From Campylobacterales bacterium (GTDB lineage Bacteria; Campylobacterota; Campylobacteria; Campylobacterales; Sulfurimonadaceae), in assembly GCA_026390165.1 (NCBI GenBank), contig JAPLGM010000018.1, positions 124,001 through 188,000 of the forward strand: a DNA stretch of 64,000 nucleotides. The letters are read 5' to 3'. Under the pieces are notes generated by a model. That model ran no database searches and was not told the DNA's origin. It was given only the letters and a program-made list of their open reading frames with translations. Below, one piece after another: positions 24,738 to 34,572 of the stretch (positions within the stretch are counted from its first letter, which is position 1; each line of letters opens with the position of its first letter). The position numbers and the translations under genes were made by a program.

Positions 24738-25490
24738 ATGGATGCAAATTTATTGGATATCACGTCATTACACGTTAGTGTTGGCGATAAAGAGATTATA
24801 AAAGGGATAGATCTTACGATTAAAAAAGGGGAGGTGCATGTCCTCTTCGGTCCAAACGGTTCGGGGAAATCGACACTGCTTGGTGCCATCATGCAGCTTC
24901 CGGGGTACACCATAACGCAAGGGAGCATACAGATACACGGCAATGATACCCAAGAGCTGAGTACCGATGCCGTTGCCAATTTGGGTGTCGGTCTCTCCTT
25001 CCAACATCCGCCCAAGATCAAAGGGGTCACGCTAAGCCGTTTCCTGAAAAGCATCAACCGGTGTGACGATCTTGACCATGCCATCACTGCGCTTAATATG
25101 GAACCTTTTCTGGAGAGAGAACTCAATGTCGGTTTTTCGGGGGGGGAGCTCAAGCGAGCCGAGATTTTGAAACTCTACGCCCAAAACCCCGATCTTTTGC
25201 TCATCGACGAACCCGAATCGGGAGTTGACATCGAAAATATCACCATTATCTCCAATACGATAAACGCCATGCTGCAAAAAGAGTCGCCGATGAAAACGCG
25301 TAGCCACTCCGCCCTCATCATTACCCATACGGGGCATATACTCAATACGATCCATGCCGATGTCGGGCATGTGTTCATGGACGGAAAGATTATCTGCAGC
25401 GGCAATCCGATGGATATACTCGATGACATCCGAAAAGATGGTTTTTCCGGCTGTATACGATGTATCCAGAGAGAAAAGGATAAAAAATGA
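24738..25490 (+). CDS. sufC: SufC-like ABC ATPase of a minimal Fe-S assembly module
   Basis: 250 residues. Walker A GPNGSGKST, Q-loop region FQHPPKIKGVTL, ABC signature FSGGELKRAEIL, Walker B LLLIDEPESGVD and a switch His in IITHTGHIL. This is the SufC pattern (FQxPxxIxG and SGGExKR). The C-terminal GFSGCIRC, with two Cys, is an addition seen in archaeal/ancient SufC (SmsC) proteins. It powers scaffold remodelling in Fe-S cluster assembly with the SufB-type protein encoded immediately downstream (ATGA overlap). No sufS, sufU, sufD or sufE gene accompanies it. Confidence 0.85.
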   Translation: MDANLLDITSLHVSVGDKEIIKGIDLTIKKGEVHVLFGPNGSGKSTLLGAIMQLPGYTITQGSIQIHGNDTQELSTDAVANLGVGLSFQHPPKIKGVTLSRFLKSINRCDDLDHAITALNMEPFLERELNVGFSGGELKRAEILKLYAQNPDLLLIDEPESGVDIENITIISNTINAMLQKESPMKTRSHSALIITHTGHILNTIHADVGHVFMDGKIICSGNPMDILDDIRKDGFSGCIRCIQREKDKK

Positions 25491-26584
25491 GACCCTACGA
25501 TAATACCATGATCAATGCGTTAAGAAATGTTGCCTATGACTTCGAGCAGGAGAAGTCTGCCAGTTTCCTTGTCAGCGATCTGGAGGTGCTTGATGCCCAC
25601 TCTGCCAGCGATGCGATCGAAATACTCCCCATAAGCATTGCACTTGAAAAATACGAGTGGCTCTCAAAACTAAGCTACACCCTCGTCCCGAAAGATAAAG
25701 ACGAGTACGTCAAGCAAGTTGCCGATAATGAAAACAAACTCGGCTACTTTATCCGCGTCAAGGCGGGAGAAAAAGTGCTCCTTCCTCTCTACACCTGCTA
25801 TATGATCGACACTAACAGCTTCACACAGTGCACGCACAACATCATCATCGCCGAAGAGGGGGCAGAATTCCATCTCATCAGCGGCTGCACGAGCAGCGCC
25901 CATGCACTATCGGGACGCCATATCGGCGTTACCGAATATTTTATCAAAGAGAACGCTGTCGTAACCTCTACGATGATCCACAGTTGGGGCAAAGAGATCG
26001 AAGTGTATCCCCGCAGTGCCGCCCATGTCGGAAAAAACGGCAAATTCGTCTCCAGCTACATAGCGCTTAGCAGTGTCAAGAAAATTCAGATGGATCCCCT
26101 TGCACTCATCGAAGAGGGGGGTCTTGGGGAATTCTATTCGGTTATTTACGCCCACGAAGGCTCCTCTTTCGACGTCGGTTCAACCGTACTGCTTAACGGC
26201 AAGGGAGCCTCATCGCAAATAATCAGCCGTGTCGTCTCAAACGGCGGAGATGTGATCACGCGGGGGAAAATAATCGCTCATGCGCCCGGCGGACAGGGGA
26301 CAATGGCATGCAACGGTCTTTTGTTGAATAAAAAGGGGATGATACATGCCATCCCAGAGCTCATAGGAAACGATCCTGAGACGGAGCTCTCCCACGAAGC
26401 GAGTGTGGGGATGATTTCCAAAGAGGAGCTCTCCTACTTGATGGCATCAGGGATCGAAGAGGAACAGGCGCGGTCGCTCATTATTGAAGGGTTTCTTGAC
26501 CTCCATATCCCCTCTCTCCCTGAGTATCTACAGCGCCAGATTAATGATATTGTCAAAAAGACAAAAGCATCGGATACTCTCTAA
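25487..26584 (+). CDS. sufB: SufB/SufD-like scaffold of a minimal Fe-S assembly module
   Basis: 365 residues, shorter than SufB of the full SUF pathway (about 480). The right-handed beta-helix region is visible, with AEEGAEFHLISGCTS, STMIHSWGKEIEVYPRSAAHVG and the C-terminal ETELSHEASVGMISKEELSYLMASGI block, which is strongly conserved in SufB/D. Cys residues occur in CTSS and at LLPLYTCYM. It works with SufC as an ATP-driven scaffold. A two-gene cluster without desulfurase matches the SmsCB type. In this phylum the main Fe-S system is NIF-like, so this module is additional and may be horizontally acquired. Confidence 0.85.
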   Translation: MRPYDNTMINALRNVAYDFEQEKSASFLVSDLEVLDAHSASDAIEILPISIALEKYEWLSKLSYTLVPKDKDEYVKQVADNENKLGYFIRVKAGEKVLLPLYTCYMIDTNSFTQCTHNIIIAEEGAEFHLISGCTSSAHALSGRHIGVTEYFIKENAVVTSTMIHSWGKEIEVYPRSAAHVGKNGKFVSSYIALSSVKKIQMDPLALIEEGGLGEFYSVIYAHEGSSFDVGSTVLLNGKGASSQIISRVVSNGGDVITRGKIIAHAPGGQGTMACNGLLLNKKGMIHAIPELIGNDPETELSHEASVGMISKEELSYLMASGIEEEQARSLIIEGFLDLHIPSLPEYLQRQINDIVKKTKASDTL

Positions 26585-26586
26585 AA

Positions 26587-26620
26587 TCAAAGGAAAGAGA
26601 TTACCCTTTGACTTTTGTTT
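26587..26620 (+). terminator. Terminator of sufCB, overlapping the 3' end of acs
   Basis: TCAAAGG (26587-26593) pairs with CCTTTGA (26605-26611), followed by CTTTTGTTT. The second arm lies in the last codons of the convergent acs gene, so the genes share this boundary. Confidence 0.45.
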
Positions 26621-28559
26621 CGATAGTGGCAACAATACTTGGGTCTTCGAGCGTTGAAATATCCTGTGTAATCGCTTCCCCTTTCGCAATCGAGCGCAAG
26701 ATTCGGCGCATGATTTTACCTGAACGGGTTTTTGGAAGTCCCGGAACGAAAACAATGTCATCACAAATCGCGATGTTACCGATCTCTTTCATGATGACCT
26801 TGTTGATCTCTTTGACCATCTCCATCTCTTCACCGACGGTGTCTTCGCTTTTGAGGACGATGTAGGCGAATATACCCTCACCTTTGATCTCGTGCGGTTT
26901 ACCGACAACGGCTACTTCAGCGACGTTGGGGTGTTTTTTACATGCCGCTTCCACTTCTGCGGTTCCCATACGGTGACCCGAAACGTTGATAACGTCATCG
27001 GTGCGTCCGGTAATGGTGATGTATCCATCTTCATCATAAAGTGCGCCGTCACCGGTGAAATAGACCGGTTGCCCCTCTTTTTTGACATCGCCGAAATACG
27101 ATTTCACGAAACGCTCAGGATCGCCCCAAATGCCGCGAATCATAGAAGGCCACGGACGTGTTACACACATGTAACCAGCCTCGCCCGCTTCCACTTTGAT
27201 ACCCGTTTGAGGATCAAGGATCTCTGCCATAATCCCCGGAAGTGGGAATGTTGCGCACGCAGGTTTGATCGGCGTTGCACCTGGAAGTGGAGAGACGATA
27301 TGTCCCCCCGTCTCGGTTTGCCAGTAGGTATCAACGATCGCACATTTGCTTCCGCCGACGGCTTCGTAGTACCATTTCCATGCCGGAGGATCGATTGGTT
27401 CACCAACGGTTCCGAGGACTTTTAGAGAGGACAAGTCATATTTAGCCGGCTCATCTTCACCCATTTTGTGCAATACACGAATCGCCGTTGGAGCGGTGTA
27501 GAATTGGTTGATTTTATATTCTTCGACCATTTTCCACGGACGTCCAGCATCCGGATAGGTCGGAACACCCTCGAACATTACTGTCGTTGCACCCATAGCA
27601 AGTGGTCCGTACACGATATAGGTATGTCCCGTAATCCAGCCGACGTCAGCCGTACACCAGTAGGTGTCGTTTTCTTTGACATCAAATACCCACTCCATCG
27701 TCATTTGCGCCCAGAGGATATACCCTGCAGAGTTATGTTGAACCCCTTTTGGTTTGCCGGTAGAGCCTGATGTATAAAGGAGGAAAAGAGGGTCTTCTGC
27801 ATCCATCATTTCCGCTTTACAAATACTTGATTGGTTTTTGATAAGTTCATTGTAGGAGTAATCACGTCCCGCTACCCACGTAATATCTTCATTGTTTCGC
27901 TCAACAACGAGCACTTTTTCGACCGGAGAGTTCTCATCAATCGCTTGATCCACAACTGGTTTTAGCATATACGGTTTATCTTTTCGGTATGCCCCATCAG
28001 CAGTGATGACCACTTTTGCTTGGGCATCTTCGATACGATCTTTGAGTGCTTCGGATGAGAATCCTCCAAATACGATTGAGTGGATCGCGCCGATACGGGC
28101 ACATGCTAGCATCGCATACGCAGCTTCTGGAATCATCGGCATATAGATAACGACACGGTCACCTTTTTTGACATCAAACTCATTTTTGAGAAGATTGGCA
28201 AATTTGTTAACGTTGTAATAAAGTTCCAGATAGGTAATGATTTGTTTATCCCCACGGTCCCCTTCGAAAATAATCGCCGCTTTGTTTTTGCGTGAACTGA
28301 GGTGACGGTCGATACATTGGTGGGCAACATTGAGTTTTCCGTTCAAGAACCATTTGTAAAACGGTGCATTGCTCTCATCGAGCACTTGGGTGAACGGTGA
28401 AAACCAGTCGATTTTTTCGTTGGCGAAATGACCCCAAAATCCCTCATAATCTTCGTGTGCCCATGTTTGTAGATCATGGTATTCACACATATTTTTAATA
28501 CGGGCAGCTTTGGCAAACTCTCGGTTGGGTTGAAATGTTTGTTTTACGTTATCGTTCAT
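26601..28559 (-). CDS. acs: Acetyl-CoA synthetase
   Basis: 652 residues, full length. It has the AMP-binding motif [14 protein letters not shown], the WWQTE-like [12 protein letters not shown], and the C-terminal [14 protein letters not shown], whose Lys (about 610) is the usual acetylation control site. It activates acetate to acetyl-CoA through acetyl-AMP in the cytoplasm. It is the last gene of a block that also holds the acetate permease ActP, DUF485 protein, the DUF294/CBS protein and an exonuclease, so the cell can take up and assimilate acetate. The gene starts 11 bp after the exonuclease stop. Confidence 0.95.
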   Translation of the reverse strand: MNDNVKQTFQPNREFAKAARIKNMCEYHDLQTWAHEDYEGFWGHFANEKIDWFSPFTQVLDESNAPFYKWFLNGKLNVAHQCIDRHLSSRKNKAAIIFEGDRGDKQIITYLELYYNVNKFANLLKNEFDVKKGDRVVIYMPMIPEAAYAMLACARIGAIHSIVFGGFSSEALKDRIEDAQAKVVITADGAYRKDKPYMLKPVVDQAIDENSPVEKVLVVERNNEDITWVAGRDYSYNELIKNQSSICKAEMMDAEDPLFLLYTSGSTGKPKGVQHNSAGYILWAQMTMEWVFDVKENDTYWCTADVGWITGHTYIVYGPLAMGATTVMFEGVPTYPDAGRPWKMVEEYKINQFYTAPTAIRVLHKMGEDEPAKYDLSSLKVLGTVGEPIDPPAWKWYYEAVGGSKCAIVDTYWQTETGGHIVSPLPGATPIKPACATFPLPGIMAEILDPQTGIKVEAGEAGYMCVTRPWPSMIRGIWGDPERFVKSYFGDVKKEGQPVYFTGDGALYDEDGYITITGRTDDVINVSGHRMGTAEVEAACKKHPNVAEVAVVGKPHEIKGEGIFAYIVLKSEDTVGEEMEMVKEINKVIMKEIGNIAICDDIVFVPGLPKTRSGKIMRRILRSIAKGEAITQDISTLEDPSIVATIETKVKG

Positions 28560-28570
28560 AATGAATGTCC

Positions 28571-29185
28571 TTAGTGTAGTTTAAATGGTTGTTGTAATTT
28601 AATATAGACCATTGCGGTCATGATCGCGTCATTCAACGCGTTATGCTGTCCCATCCTAGGGATGTTCAACGCTGTGAGGATTGTATCAAAGCGCAAATCA
28701 ATATTTCCTTGAGGAATCAAAGCAATTTTTTTATCAAAATATAGCCCCGAAATCTCAATTTGTTTATTGGGGAGATTAACCCCTATCCACGGCTTAATGA
28801 GACGGTTTATCATCGCTACATCAAACTCCAGATAGTACCCTACCAGCGGGCGATTTCCGATAAATTCTAAAAATTTTTTTACCCCCTCTAACGGCTGGAG
28901 TGCGTCCTCTAAATCGCAGGGACGAATATGGTGAATTTTAATACTCTCCACACTAATCTCTTTAGAGGGCTTCAAAAAAACCTCAAAACTTTGAGAGGTC
29001 AGAATTCTATCCCCCTTCACTTTTACCGCTCCGATGCTTAAAACAGCATCTTTTTTCGTATTTAACCCCGTTGTTTCGGTATCAAATACGACGACTTCAT
29101 CCCCATGATAGGGTTCAAAAAGCCATCTATAGTTTTCATCTCTCAAACCACGCAAGTTCCAACGGCGAAAGAGAGAATCAAACAT
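28571..29185 (-). CDS. DnaQ-like 3'-5' exonuclease
   Basis: 204 residues. DEDDh motifs: [11 protein letters not shown] (ExoI, D and E), [14 protein letters not shown] (ExoII) and [16 protein letters not shown] (ExoIII, His and Asp). It belongs to the DNA polymerase III epsilon family but stands alone. In many bacteria such an exonuclease is found next to a DUF294/CBS protein and actP/acs, as here. It overlaps the DUF294 gene by one base. Its role in acetate metabolism is unknown. Confidence 0.85.
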   Translation of the reverse strand: MFDSLFRRWNLRGLRDENYRWLFEPYHGDEVVVFDTETTGLNTKKDAVLSIGAVKVKGDRILTSQSFEVFLKPSKEISVESIKIHHIRPCDLEDALQPLEGVKKFLEFIGNRPLVGYYLEFDVAMINRLIKPWIGVNLPNKQIEISGLYFDKKIALIPQGNIDLRFDTILTALNIPRMGQHNALNDAIMTAMVYIKLQQPFKLH

Positions 29186-31008
29186 TACACGACCATTCCC
29201 AAATGAAAATGGTAGGTGAGAAATTTTTTAAAGGTATTGACGATTTTAAAAGCATCTTTGAGTAAATCTCTCTCTGGCTTCGTAAGCAGTTTGGGATTGA
29301 CATAATTTAGCTCACCCCCCTCGTACTTTTGAGAGAGGGTGAAACCTAATCGTATACTAAGCAGTGTATCGTACGCCTCAATCAGCTCACTGGCAAATCG
29401 CTTGTCAAATAATCCACGGTTATTGAGTTCTTTGATCCGCTGGGTTGTATTGGTTTGCGTAATCTTATGCTCCAATGCCAAAATGCGAATACCGTGCACA
29501 ATCGCGAAAATCCCCCCTTTTTTAATATCAAATTCACTCTCATGTTCGGCACTCCCTAACACAAAACCTGAAAATAAGCGCAGAGGAGTTTCAAAAGACA
29601 ATGCAGCTTTGGCGGTATGTGCCAAAATATCGCTTCGTCCCTCGAAATTATCGAATAAATAATCACGGCATTCCGCTAAGAGGGTCTCATCTCCTGCCAC
29701 ACAATGGGCGTCAAGAAAGATAGATAATCCCATCAACGCCTCTTCGTTGAACGTATCAATCCACTCGCTAATGAGTTTTTTATATCCTGCAACATTGTGG
29801 CGCCAGTAGGGATTGCTAACCATAACATTACCACTGCATTTTGGGAATCCCAATTGAAACAGATACTCATTAAAGCGAATCATATAGGGTTCATACAGAG
29901 TGTCATCTTCTCCGTCACGTAAAATAAGACCATTATCCTGATCGCCCCTCAAAATCTGTTCTCCTCTCCCTTCGCTTCCCATAACGATTAACGCACATCT
30001 ATCGTGCAAGGATGAGGGGAGAACCATCTCGAAAACTTTACGATAAAGCTTTATATTAAGTTCGCTGACGAGCTTGGAAATATACCGAATACGCACCCCT
30101 TTTGTAGTGAGAGAGCGGACTAAATAGTTCAAAGAACGCCCAGCACTTTGTAACTCATCAATACTGTGTGCACGTTCAATAGAGGTGGCAATCAAATGGG
30201 TATGACTGGCAAAATGGCTCAATAAATCAAGCTGTTCCAAAATACCGATGATTTTCTCATTCTCCGTCACGATAAGTCGTTTGACACTGTGTTTGGTAAA
30301 AAGAAGCAGTGCGTTAAAGAGAAAATCGCTTCGCTCAATCGTAATCAAACCGTACGTTGCAATCTCACCGATGGGGTCATTGCTGCTTTTATCCGCCAGC
30401 AGAACTTTTTCGCGTAGATTAGTATCCGTTACAATCCCTATTGACTCACCGCTACGAACCAAAATCACATTAGCATTTTGATCCGTCATTTTTCGCACTG
30501 ATTCTTTGATCGGCATCGTCGCTTCAACAAAACAAGGCTCGTGCAAATAAATTTCATCGACACGGGAAACCATAAAAGGGGTCAATTCATTTTGATTCTG
30601 TCGCTCTTTAAGATGCTGATGTTTGGTGATAAAATCTTGCATAAAGTAATTTTGGAACGACTCTACATCTTGGAGAAGGTTAAGAAAAGATTCTTTTGGG
30701 AGTTCATAACAGATAAGATCTTCTGCTACGCTAAAGGTACTCTCACTGTTTCCGTATATGAGGGAGTTCGCGTCAAAGCTGTCACGTTCGGAATAGATAT
30801 TTTGGAGTTCACCCTCAATGGTTTCGTTGACGACCCCTTTGATGATGATGGTGAGAAACTCCGCCCGTACCCTTGGAGCGATTAAAACCGTCTCCTTGGG
30901 ATAATAGGCAATGTCCATTTGAGTCATTAGTCTCTCAATCATCCTCTCGCCCAATAGGTCGAAAGGGTGGATCGACATTAGTAATGCTTTTTGGTCAAAT
31001 AGACTCAT
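29185..31008 (-). CDS. cNMP-binding/CBS/DUF294 nucleotidyltransferase-like protein
   Basis: 607 residues. The N-terminal cyclic-nucleotide-binding-like domain (~10-130) is followed by two CBS domains (~165-285; NVILVRSGESIGIVTDTNL, RLIVTENEKIIGILEQLDL). The DUF294 nucleotidyltransferase-like domain (~310-450) contains MGSEGRGEQILRGDQDNGLI. A helical C-terminal substrate-binding-like domain completes it. The architecture resembles GlnD without ACT domains, and a signalling role linked to energy status is plausible. AGGAG lies 7 nt upstream of the ATG. A hairpin/T-run precedes the gene, so its expression may be lower than that of actP. Confidence 0.85.
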   Translation of the reverse strand: MSLFDQKALLMSIHPFDLLGERMIERLMTQMDIAYYPKETVLIAPRVRAEFLTIIIKGVVNETIEGELQNIYSERDSFDANSLIYGNSESTFSVAEDLICYELPKESFLNLLQDVESFQNYFMQDFITKHQHLKERQNQNELTPFMVSRVDEIYLHEPCFVEATMPIKESVRKMTDQNANVILVRSGESIGIVTDTNLREKVLLADKSSNDPIGEIATYGLITIERSDFLFNALLLFTKHSVKRLIVTENEKIIGILEQLDLLSHFASHTHLIATSIERAHSIDELQSAGRSLNYLVRSLTTKGVRIRYISKLVSELNIKLYRKVFEMVLPSSLHDRCALIVMGSEGRGEQILRGDQDNGLILRDGEDDTLYEPYMIRFNEYLFQLGFPKCSGNVMVSNPYWRHNVAGYKKLISEWIDTFNEEALMGLSIFLDAHCVAGDETLLAECRDYLFDNFEGRSDILAHTAKAALSFETPLRLFSGFVLGSAEHESEFDIKKGGIFAIVHGIRILALEHKITQTNTTQRIKELNNRGLFDKRFASELIEAYDTLLSIRLGFTLSQKYEGGELNYVNPKLLTKPERDLLKDAFKIVNTFKKFLTYHFHLGMVV

Positions 31009-31031
31009 AGGTAACTCCTAATTCGATGAAA

Positions 31032-31052
31032 AAAATCTGCCCCGTACGGGGC
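31032..31052 (-). terminator. Intrinsic terminator between actP and the DUF294 gene
   Basis: GCCCCGTACGGGGC (31039-31052) is a 5-bp GC stem with a GTAC loop. On the minus strand it is followed at once by AGATTTTTTT. This is a good intrinsic terminator for transcripts coming from the porin/actP side, with any read-through feeding the downstream genes. Confidence 0.7.
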
Positions 31053-31070
31053 AAGCTTTAGTGCCATAGC

Positions 31071-31106
31071 GGCTAGCGTAGCCGAAGGGGCATATGATCC
31101 TTCGGC
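31071..31106. repeat. Hairpin cluster downstream of actP
   Basis: GGCTA-GCG-TAGCC (31071-31083) and GCCGAAGG / CCTTCGGC (31081-31088 and 31099-31106, 10-bp loop) are nested or alternative hairpins within 40 bp. They precede the terminator in the transcript and may stabilise the actP mRNA 3' end, or they may be a small dispersed repeat. Confidence 0.55.
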
Positions 31107-31120
31107 GTTCAAAATAATCT

Positions 31121-32785
31121 TTAATGCTCAACTGCGCCCTCAGCACCAATACCTGTTTGAGAACGGATATATTGCCCTTCAAACGCCTCTTTTTCTTGTT
31201 GTGCTGATTCGCTATTATCGGTGATTGAGAAGAACCAAATACCGATAAATGCCATACTCACTGAAAAAAGTGCAGGGTATTTATAAGGGAAAATCGGTTC
31301 AGCATTTTTGAGCACATCTACCCATACGGTCGGCCCAAGTACCACTAAAACAGCAGCGGTCAAAAGACCTAATGAACCACCAATCAATGCACCACGAGTC
31401 GTAAGTTTTGACCAATACATAGAGAGAAACAAAATCGGAAAGTTTGCACTTGCAGCAATTGCAAACGCCAATCCAACCATGAACGCAATATTTTGATCTT
31501 CAAACGTAATTCCCAAGAAGATAGCGATAATCCCCAAAATAACCGTTGCTATTTTAGAGACTTTCATCTCCATCAAACCATCGGATTTACCCTTGCGGAT
31601 TACGCTTGCATAAAGGTCATGAGAAATTGCCGAAGCACCTGCTAGTGTCAATCCTGAAACAACCGCAAGGATGGTAGCAAACGCTACGGCTGAAATAAAG
31701 CCAAGGAAGAAATCACCACCTACGGCATGGCTCAAGTGAATCGCTGCCATATTATCGCCACCGAGGATTGGGTAACCGCCATCAACCGCTTGTTTTGCCA
31801 AATCAAGATACTGAGGATTTTGGAATACCATAACTATCGCACCGAAACCGATAATAAACGTCAAGATATAGAAATACCCGATAAAACCTGTTGCATAAAA
31901 TACTGATTTACGCGCTTCTTTCGCATCACTAACGGTGAAAAAACGCATCAAGATATGAGGAAGTCCCGCTGTACCAAACATCAGCGCAACACCGAGTGAT
32001 ATCGCCGAAATCGGATCACTGACTAGTTTTCCTGGAGCCATGATACTAACATCTTTCATTTGTACCGCCGTTGCGAACAATGATTCAAAGTTGAAGTTAT
32101 AGTGAGCCATAACCGCAATCGCCATGAACGTTGCCCCAGCAAGCAATAAGAATGCTTTAATGATCTGTACCCATGTAGTCGCCAACATACCACCGAAGGT
32201 GACATAGAGGATCATCAAAACACCAACAAGGATAACCGCGATCTCATAATCCAAACCGAAAAGGAGTTGAATGAGTTTTCCCGCACCGACCATTTGAGCA
32301 ATCAGATACAAAATAACCGTCGTGATCGATCCAAATGCCGCCAAAGTACGAATAGGTGTTTGACGTAAACGATACGAAGCAACATCGGCAAACGTATATT
32401 TACCAAGGTTACGAAGGCGTTCTGCTACCATAAACAAAATGATTGGCCAACCAACCAAGAAACCGATAGAGTAGATCAAACCATCATACCCTTTTCCGTA
32501 AACAAGCGCCGAAATACCCAAGAATGATGCCGCAGACATATAATCCCCGGCGATTGCCATACCGTTTTGAAAGCCAGTGATTCCACCGCCAGCGGTATAA
32601 AAATCTTTGGCTGTTTTCGTCCGTTTAGCTGCCCAGTACGTAATCCCTAATGTTGCTCCAACGAAGATGACAAACATGATGATTGCCGACATATTTAATG
32701 GTTGTTTTTCAACTGCACCAGTCAGTGCTTCACTGGCAAATATTCCAGCGGATCCAAGAAGTAAAAAAAGTATTTGTTTCATCAT
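31121..32785 (-). CDS. actP: Cation/acetate symporter ActP (SSS family)
   Basis: 554 residues with about 13 membrane helices and a signal-like first helix. It has the sodium:solute symporter signature around [17 protein letters not shown] and HILMRFFTV. It imports acetate (and possibly similar short carboxylates) across the inner membrane with a cation. It overlaps the upstream DUF485 gene by 4 bp, the standard yjcH-actP arrangement, and acs is downstream in the same block. The C-terminal tail from about 525 is hydrophilic. Confidence 0.93.
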   Translation of the reverse strand: MMKQILFLLLGSAGIFASEALTGAVEKQPLNMSAIIMFVIFVGATLGITYWAAKRTKTAKDFYTAGGGITGFQNGMAIAGDYMSAASFLGISALVYGKGYDGLIYSIGFLVGWPIILFMVAERLRNLGKYTFADVASYRLRQTPIRTLAAFGSITTVILYLIAQMVGAGKLIQLLFGLDYEIAVILVGVLMILYVTFGGMLATTWVQIIKAFLLLAGATFMAIAVMAHYNFNFESLFATAVQMKDVSIMAPGKLVSDPISAISLGVALMFGTAGLPHILMRFFTVSDAKEARKSVFYATGFIGYFYILTFIIGFGAIVMVFQNPQYLDLAKQAVDGGYPILGGDNMAAIHLSHAVGGDFFLGFISAVAFATILAVVSGLTLAGASAISHDLYASVIRKGKSDGLMEMKVSKIATVILGIIAIFLGITFEDQNIAFMVGLAFAIAASANFPILFLSMYWSKLTTRGALIGGSLGLLTAAVLVVLGPTVWVDVLKNAEPIFPYKYPALFSVSMAFIGIWFFSITDNSESAQQEKEAFEGQYIRSQTGIGAEGAVEH

Positions 32786-33096
32786 TCCCCCTTTGCTTTA
32801 TTTTTAATACGTTTGGTAAGTTCATCAAACTCACCATTCGCACGTCGTACATAAATCCCCGTGAGGATAAATGCACTCAATATCACCCCTACTCCGATGG
32901 GGATTCCGATCGTTGTGACCGAACCTGGTGAGAGTGGTGTCCCTAAATAGGGAGGATCAAACGCAATAACCAATACAAATCCGAAATAGATCACCAACAT
33001 AATAAGTGTTAATGTCCATGCAAAACGGCTTCGTACACGCACGAGATGGATATAATCGGGATCGTTTTTGATACGATCTACCATTTCTTGTTTCAT
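32782..33096 (-). CDS. DUF485 membrane protein (YjcH-like)
   Basis: 104 residues with two membrane helices ([21 protein letters not shown] and [20 protein letters not shown]). DUF485 proteins almost always precede actP and are thought to be an accessory of the symporter. The overlap with actP (4 bp) and the 12-bp gap from the porin gene put all three in one transcript. The C terminus ([18 protein letters not shown]) is basic and cytoplasmic. Confidence 0.9.
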   Translation of the reverse strand: MKQEMVDRIKNDPDYIHLVRVRSRFAWTLTLIMLVIYFGFVLVIAFDPPYLGTPLSPGSVTTIGIPIGVGVILSAFILTGIYVRRANGEFDELTKRIKNKAKGE

Positions 33097-33108
33097 AGTC
33101 GAACTCCT

Positions 33109-34440
33109 TTAAAAGTTGTAGTTGGCAATAAAGCGGTATTCATCCCAATCGGTTCCGAGACCTGCAATTGTCTGTGCAAAATCACGTGTGTAGTTTGCAC
33201 GTACACGTAACTGAAGGTTTTTAACCGTTTTTGGGCTATAAATCACATCGAAACCTGATTCTGTCGTCGTACATGCTTTTGCAGAATACCCATTAAGAGC
33301 ATCCAACTTAAATGACGCATAATACGCACCCGTACTCAAATTTACACCCATACTTTTCCAATCGTAGCTTCCTGCGACTTTCCATGCGTCGGTTCCTGCC
33401 ATAAACTGATGACGAGTCACCATCCCCTGTGTATAAGCAGGCATTCCTCCCCATGGGGAAATTGTTCCGCCGTTTATCGTTGCAGAGGCATCTTTACTGT
33501 TGTGCGATGCTGCCCCATAAAGATCAAAATTCGCAACTTTAACCCCTGCTTTTGCACCTAGAAAATCGCTTTTTACTTTTCCTGCATACTCTGCACCCAC
33601 ATTATCTTCACGAATATACTGCGCTGCTACATACGGTGCAATTCCGCTTGCGTATGACCATCCATAGTTAGCTTCTGCATAGAGCGCATTCAAAATATCA
33701 TGTGCGTAATAATCCCATGCTTGAAGCTTTAATCCCGGAATACCTGAATAAATCGCTCCAGCAACCGTTACCCCATCCGTGTTTTGTTTCACAGCATAGT
33801 GACCCATATTCTCAAAACTACCGGCTTGGTTTCTTGAATCCCAATAGGAGTAACCAGACGTTGCACTTAAAATGGCATTTGCGTGATTTGCACTGGCATC
33901 ATACACACGTCCGAATGTCCCTTGTGCAAACTTGGTTACGTGAGCCGCGATCAATGTCGTATCTTTGACATCCGTATTGCTCAACACATACGCTTCAAAA
34001 AGGTTGGGTAGCATTCTAGCATCATCGCTACCTGCCATAGGTGTGTCTAACTTTTGACGACCACCCTTGAAAGTTGTATTTCCATTTTTGTATTGAAGAT
34101 ATGCTTCACCGAGATAGATGTCATTTTGATTTTTCGTACTCAAAAGAGTAGGATCTACCTCTTTTAAATTCGAACGGTCATTCAAAGAGAACCCTATCGT
34201 TCCATAAGCAGCAGCACCTAAGCTCAAGCCGTTCCATGCACCTGTTTCATATTTTACATATCCGCCAATAGTATTGGCTTTTCGTGTATAGTTACTAGCC
34301 CCGTTATAATCACGACTAATCGAAAATTCACGGAATTGCCCACTCACTTTTCCGTTATTAAATAGTTTCGCCAAATCATCGGCTGATGCGTTCAATACGA
34401 GTACTGACGCCAAGAGTGAAAGACGTAACGCATGTCTCAT
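33109..34440 (-). CDS. Outer-membrane porin, OprD-like
   Basis: 443 residues. The signal peptide (about 1-20, RHALRLSLLASVLVLNASA) is followed by an amphipathic beta-barrel pattern with many Gly/Tyr/Ala strands (YVKYETGAWNGLSLGAAAYG) and a C-terminal aromatic FIANYNF ending in Phe, as outer-membrane barrels require. The family is that of the OprD-like porins common in this phylum. Being first in the acetate block, it probably admits acetate or related small acids. GGAG lies 6 nt before the ATG. Confidence 0.85.
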   Translation of the reverse strand: MRHALRLSLLASVLVLNASADDLAKLFNNGKVSGQFREFSISRDYNGASNYTRKANTIGGYVKYETGAWNGLSLGAAAYGTIGFSLNDRSNLKEVDPTLLSTKNQNDIYLGEAYLQYKNGNTTFKGGRQKLDTPMAGSDDARMLPNLFEAYVLSNTDVKDTTLIAAHVTKFAQGTFGRVYDASANHANAILSATSGYSYWDSRNQAGSFENMGHYAVKQNTDGVTVAGAIYSGIPGLKLQAWDYYAHDILNALYAEANYGWSYASGIAPYVAAQYIREDNVGAEYAGKVKSDFLGAKAGVKVANFDLYGAASHNSKDASATINGGTISPWGGMPAYTQGMVTRHQFMAGTDAWKVAGSYDWKSMGVNLSTGAYYASFKLDALNGYSAKACTTTESGFDVIYSPKTVKNLQLRVRANYTRDFAQTIAGLGTDWDEYRFIANYNF

Positions 34441-34469
34441 TCTGACTCCTTCAAGTTTTTTACTCTGTT

Positions 34470-34501
34470 ATAATAAAAACAAAACATAGCATGAACGTAG
34501 C
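34470..34501 (-). promoter_or_regulatory. Porin/acetate promoter with an 11-bp-period direct repeat
   Basis: On the minus strand GCTACGTT and GCTATGTT start 11 bp apart (34494-34501 and 34483-34490), followed 7 nt later by TATTAT (34470-34475). The layout resembles the receptor and TolC promoter boxes but with another half-site, so a third PhoB/OmpR-type operator is possible. Only one copy is in the window, so support is modest. Confidence 0.4.
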
Positions 34502-34572
34502 AATCGCTAAATCACTCCAATTAATCGTCAGGAATTAAGATTTCTAATAAAAGAGTGTATGAAAAAGTAACA

